64,000 nucleotides of DNA from an uncultured Alloprevotella sp. GTDB lineage: Bacteria > Bacteroidota > Bacteroidia > Bacteroidales > Bacteroidaceae. Within the stretch, counting starts at the first letter, position 1. Every line of letters begins with the position of its first letter. Both the position numbers and the translations under genes were made by a program. The notes below the pieces were generated by a model, which saw only the letters and a program-made list of their open reading frames with translations, had not been told where the DNA came from and did not search any database. Of this stretch, positions 59,872 through 64,000 are shown in pieces. The DNA lies in contig CALUOQ010000009.1 of assembly GCA_944322325.1 (NCBI GenBank), positions 55,080 to 119,079 on the forward strand, written 5' to 3'.

Positions 59872-61911
59872 CTATTTCACTTCACTACCGGGCTTCACCT
59901 CGCTGAGCGTAGTGACGACGCTAAGCGAGCCGTCGAAGTTTTCGGCGCTCAGTATCATGCCCTGGCTTTCGATGCCGCGCAGTTTACGCGGGGGCAGGTT
60001 GGCAATGAAGCAGACCTGCTTGCCTACGAGTTCCTCGGGCTTATAGTGCTGGGCGATGCCGCTGACGATGGTGCGGTTGTCGAGTCCGTCAGCAATGAGG
60101 AAGCGCAGGAGTTTGTCGGCCTTGGGCACGCGTTCGCATTCGAGGACTGTGCCGACACGGATGTCGAGTTTCTCGAAATCGTCGAAGCTGATGTCGGCTT
60201 TGACGGGATTAGCGCGGTAATTGGCCTCGGCGTTGCGGCGCTCGGCCTCCTTGAGCTTGTTTACCTGGAAGTCGATGACGTCGTCTTCTATCTTCTCGAA
60301 CAACAGGGCCGGCGTGCCCAGCTTGTGTCCGGCTTCGATGAGGTCGGTGGAGCCAAGGCGATCCCAGTCGATAGGGCCGACAGCCAGCATTTCGCGCAGG
60401 CGGCTGCTGCTGAACGGCAGGAACGGCTCGAAGGCCACGGCGAGATTGGCCACAAGCTGAATGGCAATGTTCAGTATCGTCTTGACGCGCTCGGGGTCCG
60501 TTTTGATGACTTTCCACGGCTCGCTGTCGGCCAGATATTTGTTGCCGATACGCGCGAGGTTCATGGCCTCCTTTTGTGCGTCACGGAAGCGGAATTCGTC
60601 GAGCAGGCGCTCCACCTGTGTCTTGACGTCGGTAAATTCACGTATCGTCGCAAGGTCGTATTCCGTCAGTTCGCCGGCGGCCGGCACGACGCCGTCAAAG
60701 TATTTCTGAGTCAGCACCAAGGCACGGTTGACAAAGTTGCCGTAGACGGCCACGAGCTCGTTGTTGTTGCGGGCTTGGAAGTCTTTCCACGTGAAGTTGT
60801 TGTCTTTCGTCTCGGGAGCGTTGGCCGTCAGCACGTAGCGCAGCACGTCCTGCTTGCCGGGCAGCTCCTCAAGATACTCGTGGAGCCAGACGGCCCAGTT
60901 GCGCGAGGTGGAAATCTTGCGGTCCTCCAAATTCAGGAATTCGTTGGCCGGGACGTTGTCGGGCAGGATGTAGCTGCCCTCGGCACGGAGCATGGCGGGA
61001 AAAACGATGCAGTGGAACACAATGTTGTCCTTGCCGATAAAGTGTACCAGCCGGGTCGAGGGGTCTTTCCACCACGTTTCCCACGTATCGGGCAACAGTT
61101 CCTTCGTGTTGGAGATATAGCCAATGGGCGCGTCGAACCAGACGTAAAGCACTTTGCCGTCGGCGCCTTCGACGGGAACCGGAATACCCCAGTCCAAGTC
61201 GCGGCTTACGGCACGCGGCTGTAGTCCCATGTCGAACCAGCTCTTGCACTGGCCCATCACGTTCGACCGCCATTCCTTGTGTTGCTCCGTAATCCAAGGC
61301 TCAAGCCATGCCTGATGTTTGTCGAGGGGCAGGTACCAATGCCTGGTCTTGCGCAAAACGGGTTTGGAACCGCTCACGGCACTCTTGGGGTTGATGAGCT
61401 CGGTCGGCGAGAGGGCCGTGCCACACTTCTCGCATTGGTCGCCATAAGCACCCTCGGCGTGGCAGTGCGGACATTCGCCCGTGATGTAACGGTCGGCAAG
61501 GAAGGTGTGCGCCTCTTCGTCGTAGTATTGTTCACTCTCCTTTTCGACAAACTCGCCCTTGTCGTAGAGCGTACGGAAGAAGTCGGAGGCTGTCTGATAG
61601 TGCGTCTTGGACGTCGTGCGGCCGAACACGTCGAACGAGATACCGAACTGCTCGAAGCTGTCACGGATAAGCTTGTGATAATGGTCGACGATCTCTTGCG
61701 GCGAGCAACCTTTCTTCTTGGCGAGCAGTGTGATAGGCACGCCGTGCTCATCGGAGCCGCAGACGAAGAGTACGTCTTTCTTTTTCAATCGCTGGTAGCG
61801 CACATAAATATCGGCCGGGACGTAAACACCAGCCAAGTGGCCGATGTGCACACCGCCGTTGGCATAGGGCAAGGCGGCGGTGACGAGCGTACGCTTAAAA
61901 TCTTTTTCCAT
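59872..61911 (-). CDS. metG: Methionine-tRNA ligase with C-terminal tRNA-binding domain
   Basis: 679 residues. HIGH motif is [14 protein letters not shown]; the zinc-knuckle region is [18 protein letters not shown]; the KMSKS motif appears as RKISTSRNW, a form with serine and threonine common in Bacteroidetes. An anticodon-binding helical domain runs about 390-550. A C-terminal EMAP/Trbp111-like domain (about 575-679; [29 protein letters not shown]) helps hold tRNA and dimerises. It follows hisS by 35 bp and is read with it. Confidence 0.97.
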   Translation of the reverse strand: MEKDFKRTLVTAALPYANGGVHIGHLAGVYVPADIYVRYQRLKKKDVLFVCGSDEHGVPITLLAKKKGCSPQEIVDHYHKLIRDSFEQFGISFDVFGRTTSKTHYQTASDFFRTLYDKGEFVEKESEQYYDEEAHTFLADRYITGECPHCHAEGAYGDQCEKCGTALSPTELINPKSAVSGSKPVLRKTRHWYLPLDKHQAWLEPWITEQHKEWRSNVMGQCKSWFDMGLQPRAVSRDLDWGIPVPVEGADGKVLYVWFDAPIGYISNTKELLPDTWETWWKDPSTRLVHFIGKDNIVFHCIVFPAMLRAEGSYILPDNVPANEFLNLEDRKISTSRNWAVWLHEYLEELPGKQDVLRYVLTANAPETKDNNFTWKDFQARNNNELVAVYGNFVNRALVLTQKYFDGVVPAAGELTEYDLATIREFTDVKTQVERLLDEFRFRDAQKEAMNLARIGNKYLADSEPWKVIKTDPERVKTILNIAIQLVANLAVAFEPFLPFSSSRLREMLAVGPIDWDRLGSTDLIEAGHKLGTPALLFEKIEDDVIDFQVNKLKEAERRNAEANYRANPVKADISFDDFEKLDIRVGTVLECERVPKADKLLRFLIADGLDNRTIVSGIAQHYKPEELVGKQVCFIANLPPRKLRGIESQGMILSAENFDGSLSVVTTLSEVKPGSEVK

Positions 61912-61946
61912 ATTATAAATGTGTATATCTGTGGGAATAAAGAGAT

Positions 61947-63311
61947 TCAGGCACGGACAGCGTCGGCGAGTTCCTCGGGGGCCAGAAGTCGCTGTTCACC
62001 GGTGGCCATATTTTTCAACGTTACCTTGCCCTGTGCCATCTCGTCGGCTCCGACAAGCGCCACGTAGGGCACGCCCAACGCGTTGGCATAGCTCATTTGT
62101 TTTTTCATCTTGGCCGCATCGGGATAAACTTCAGTCGCAATGCCGGCCGCGCGGGCCGTGGCAGCCAGACGCAGGCAACAGGCCGCCTCGGCCTGCCCGA
62201 AGTTGAGAAAGAGCAGACGCACACCAGTGGTAGTTGCCTCGGGATAGAGGTCGAGCTGGTTGAGCACATCATAGATGCGGTCCGCGCCGAACGAAATGCC
62301 TACTCCACTGAGACCGGGCAGTCCGAAGATTCCCGTCAGGTTGTCGTAGCGTCCACCGCCGGTGATGGAGCCGATTTCGACGTCGAGAGCTTTCACTTCG
62401 AAGATGCAACCCGTATAATAGTTCAAGCCACGCGCCAGCGTCAAGTCCAGCTCGACGCGATTGGTCAGGCCGAGCGGTTCGATGGCCGACAGTACAAATG
62501 CACACTCCTCGATGCCTTTCATGCCCGTGGTGCTATCAGCCAATACGCTGCGCATGGTGTCGAGCTTATCGGCGTTGCTGCCCGTCAGAGCAATGATTGG
62601 CCGAAGGCGTTCGATGGCTTCCGGAGCAATGCCGACTGCAGTAAGTTCGCCGACAACGCCGTCGAGTCCGATTTTATCGAGCTTGTCGATGGCCACGGTC
62701 AGGTCCACAATTTTATCGGCAGCACCGATAATCTCAGCAATGCCACCAAGCAGCTTACGGTTGTTCACTTTAATTGCCACACGGATACCCAGACGCGTGA
62801 ACACCGTGTCGATTATTTGCAATAGCTCAACCTCGTTAAGCAGGGAATCCGAACCCACAACGTCGGCGTCGCACTGGTAGAACTCGCGGTAACGCCCCTT
62901 TTGTGGTCGGTCGGCGCGCCACACGGGTTGTATCTGGTAACGTTTGAAGGGAAGCTGCAACTCTTCACGGTGCTGCACCACGTAACGCGCAAAAGGCACC
63001 GTCAAGTCGTAACGCAGGCCTTTTTCGCAAATACGGGCGGCCAAACGCGTAGATTGCCCCGCGTCGAGATCGTCGGCCGTGAGCCCGTCCGCGAAATTAC
63101 CTGAGTTAAGAATTTTGAACAGCAGTTTATCACCCTCTTCGCCGTACTTGCCCATCAGCGTGTTCAGCGTCTCCATGGCAGGCGTTTCTATCTGCCGAAA
63201 GCCGTAGAGGGCATATACGTCGCGAATAGTGTCGAAAATATAATTACGCCGAGCCATCTCAACGGGCGAGAAGTCGCGCGTGCCTTTAGGTATACTGGGT
63301 TTATTGGCCAT
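61947..63311 (-). CDS. hisS: Histidine-tRNA ligase
   Basis: 454 residues. N-terminal [20 protein letters not shown] is the HisRS opening. Motif 1 covers [13 protein letters not shown], motif 2 [20 protein letters not shown], the histidine-specific loop is [15 protein letters not shown], and motif 3 [17 protein letters not shown]-terminal anticodon domain ends the protein. It is the first gene of a two-gene synthetase operon. Confidence 0.96.
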   Translation of the reverse strand: MANKPSIPKGTRDFSPVEMARRNYIFDTIRDVYALYGFRQIETPAMETLNTLMGKYGEEGDKLLFKILNSGNFADGLTADDLDAGQSTRLAARICEKGLRYDLTVPFARYVVQHREELQLPFKRYQIQPVWRADRPQKGRYREFYQCDADVVGSDSLLNEVELLQIIDTVFTRLGIRVAIKVNNRKLLGGIAEIIGAADKIVDLTVAIDKLDKIGLDGVVGELTAVGIAPEAIERLRPIIALTGSNADKLDTMRSVLADSTTGMKGIEECAFVLSAIEPLGLTNRVELDLTLARGLNYYTGCIFEVKALDVEIGSITGGGRYDNLTGIFGLPGLSGVGISFGADRIYDVLNQLDLYPEATTTGVRLLFLNFGQAEAACCLRLAATARAAGIATEVYPDAAKMKKQMSYANALGVPYVALVGADEMAQGKVTLKNMATGEQRLLAPEELADAVRA

Positions 63312-63340
63312 TGTCGTAAGGATTATGATTTTAGCGGCCG

Positions 63341-63348
63341 TAAAGTTA
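63341..63348 (-). promoter_or_regulatory. Probable -7 box for hisS
   Basis: Minus-strand TAACTTTA, seven of eight consensus positions, 29 bp before the start codon. Confidence 0.4.
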
Positions 63349-63359
63349 CGAAATTCTTC

Positions 63360-63799
63360 TCACCCTGCGACATCGCGGGCACCTTTAGCCGACCAATGAC
63401 TACATCTATAGCAAAAAATCTTCTCGCCACGTTCCCCCTCTTCAGCCCGGGAGGGAGCCCTCAGGTATCTTTTCCGGCGGGCCACTCCGGGGGAGATGCC
63501 TTCCATCAGAAGGACAAGCTCGTCCCGGCGCATGGAACGGAAGCCTACGCTCTCGCGCAGGAATACCCCTGATGGAAACGGCCCACGGACAGGCGCCTGC
63601 AGTATAACGTGTATCCGCCACGCTCCCAATGCAGAAGCTTCAATGCGGTGCGGCCGTGGTTGGAGGATACATATACTTCACCGTTCAAGGGGTCCGGTGC
63701 GCAACTGCGGACTGTCCCGCACAGGCTGTCCACTCCCTTTCGCAGGTCCATGGGATTGCGGCTCATCACAAAGCGGTTGTTTTCATTCAGATTGAACAT
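63360..63799 (-). pseudogene. tnpB: IS66-family accessory protein TnpB, frameshifted remnant
   Basis: From ATG 63799 the frame reads MFNLNENNRFVMSRNPMDLR, then KGVDSLCGTV, SNHGRTALKLLHWERGGYTLY and RRLSVGRF, the recognised IS66 Orf2 pattern. Near 63565 it leaves frame; the expected continuation (VFLRESVGFRSMRRDELVLL, MEGISPGVARRKRYL) is in the neighbouring frame and runs to 63360. Adding one base (CAT CCA GGG in place of CATCAGGG) restores one chain of about 140 residues. The transposase gene tnpC expected after it is absent: hisS begins there. So this is a decayed fragment of an insertion sequence. Confidence 0.75.
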
Positions 63800-64000
63800 G
63801 CCTTTTTTGAGCGCAAAGGTCCAACCAAAAGTCGAATGGAAAAACACGCCTCTTTTCGGATGGTTACGATAAAAACTCATCAGCCCCATTAGTCCAGCCC
63901 CATTAGACCCATTGGCCCCATTAGTCCCATTGGCCCCATTAGTCCCATTGGGCACATTACTATTCCTCCTCCCTACCACCCTAACAACGAAACATCCCCG
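63800..64000. other. Window end upstream of the tnpB remnant
   Basis: No gene is supported apart from the minisatellite. In an intact IS66 element tnpA would lie here on the minus strand; nothing resembling it is seen in these 200 bp, though it could lie beyond the edge. Confidence 0.4.
63882..63955. repeat. 9-bp minisatellite upstream of the tnpB remnant
   Basis: Alternating units CCCATTAGT and CCCATTGGC, about seven copies with one interruption (ccag near 63894), forming an 18-bp higher-order repeat. If translated it gives Asn-Gly-Thr / Asn-Gly-Ala runs, but no protein is supported there. Confidence 0.75.

Noticed and set aside
63882-63955. CRISPR array
   Set aside because: The units are 9 bp and contiguous, with no spacers and no cas genes nearby. 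It is a minisatellite.

Overview
The window is a G+C-rich stretch of a Bacteroidales chromosome, possibly Prevotellaceae-like; the genus cannot be fixed from sequence alone. The evidence is: (i) more than twenty -7 boxes of the Bacteroidetes form TAnnTTTG placed just upstream of genes; (ii) lineage-typical gene orders (DUF6242 lipoprotein - porG - uppS - bamA - ompH - ompH, and aroQ - pyk - O-methyltransferase - rbfA - lolC/E-like); (iii) type IX secretion (T9SS) genes (PorE-like and PorG-like); (iv) a GT3-type glycogen synthase, a fused SecDF and a LysO split into two genes. Almost everything is housekeeping: no prophage, CRISPR array, rRNA or complete insertion sequence was seen.

Layout. 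1-6.2 kb: 5' end of nagA (minus), then a tight plus-strand operon of a PorE-like lipoprotein, a receiver/PPDK_N ATP-binding protein and an HD phosphohydrolase. 6.4-8.7 kb: rpsO and typA. 8.8-13.0 kb: minus-strand operon aroQ-pyk-OMT-rbfA-permease, sharing a compact promoter region with xerD (13.1-14.1 kb). 14.1-16.4 kb: tRNA-Lys and an AT-richer secreted-protein locus interrupted at a run of ten G. 16.5-22 kb: glycogen metabolism (glgP, glycogen synthase, glucokinase). 22-24.7 kb: rarA and two Skp/OmpH chaperones. 24.8-31.7 kb: bamA, uppS, porG, DUF6242 lipoprotein, PBP4-type dacB. 32-45.8 kb: thrA, gltX, waaA, rnr, ispD, a YidE-like transporter, a MATE exporter, ahcY. 45.9-51 kb: YfhO-like membrane protein, flippase and GT2 glycosyltransferase. 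51.3-55.1 kb: flavin reductase, BASS-type transporter, TonB-dependent receptor. 55.5-63.3 kb: secDF, lysO pair, metG, hisS. 63.4-64 kb: a frameshifted IS66 tnpB remnant beside a 9-bp minisatellite.

How the genes fit together. A large share serves the envelope: outer-membrane protein assembly (bamA, two Skp homologues), Sec export (secDF), T9SS (porE-like, porG), undecaprenyl carrier (uppS), Kdo transfer (waaA), peptidoglycan (dacB) and glycan export (flippase/GT2). The phase-variable candidate at 14.4-16.2 kb could be a surface product of that machinery.

The least explained structure is a family of short intergenic elements (five copies near 6.2, 23.5, 34.7, 44.2 and 58.7 kb). They are built from 21-bp units, bounded by ACAAGT...ACTTGT in the best copies, and fold into hairpins that appear to serve as transcription terminators in at least one case. 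A sixth tract with the same 21-bp spacing but a different unit lies at 51.2 kb.
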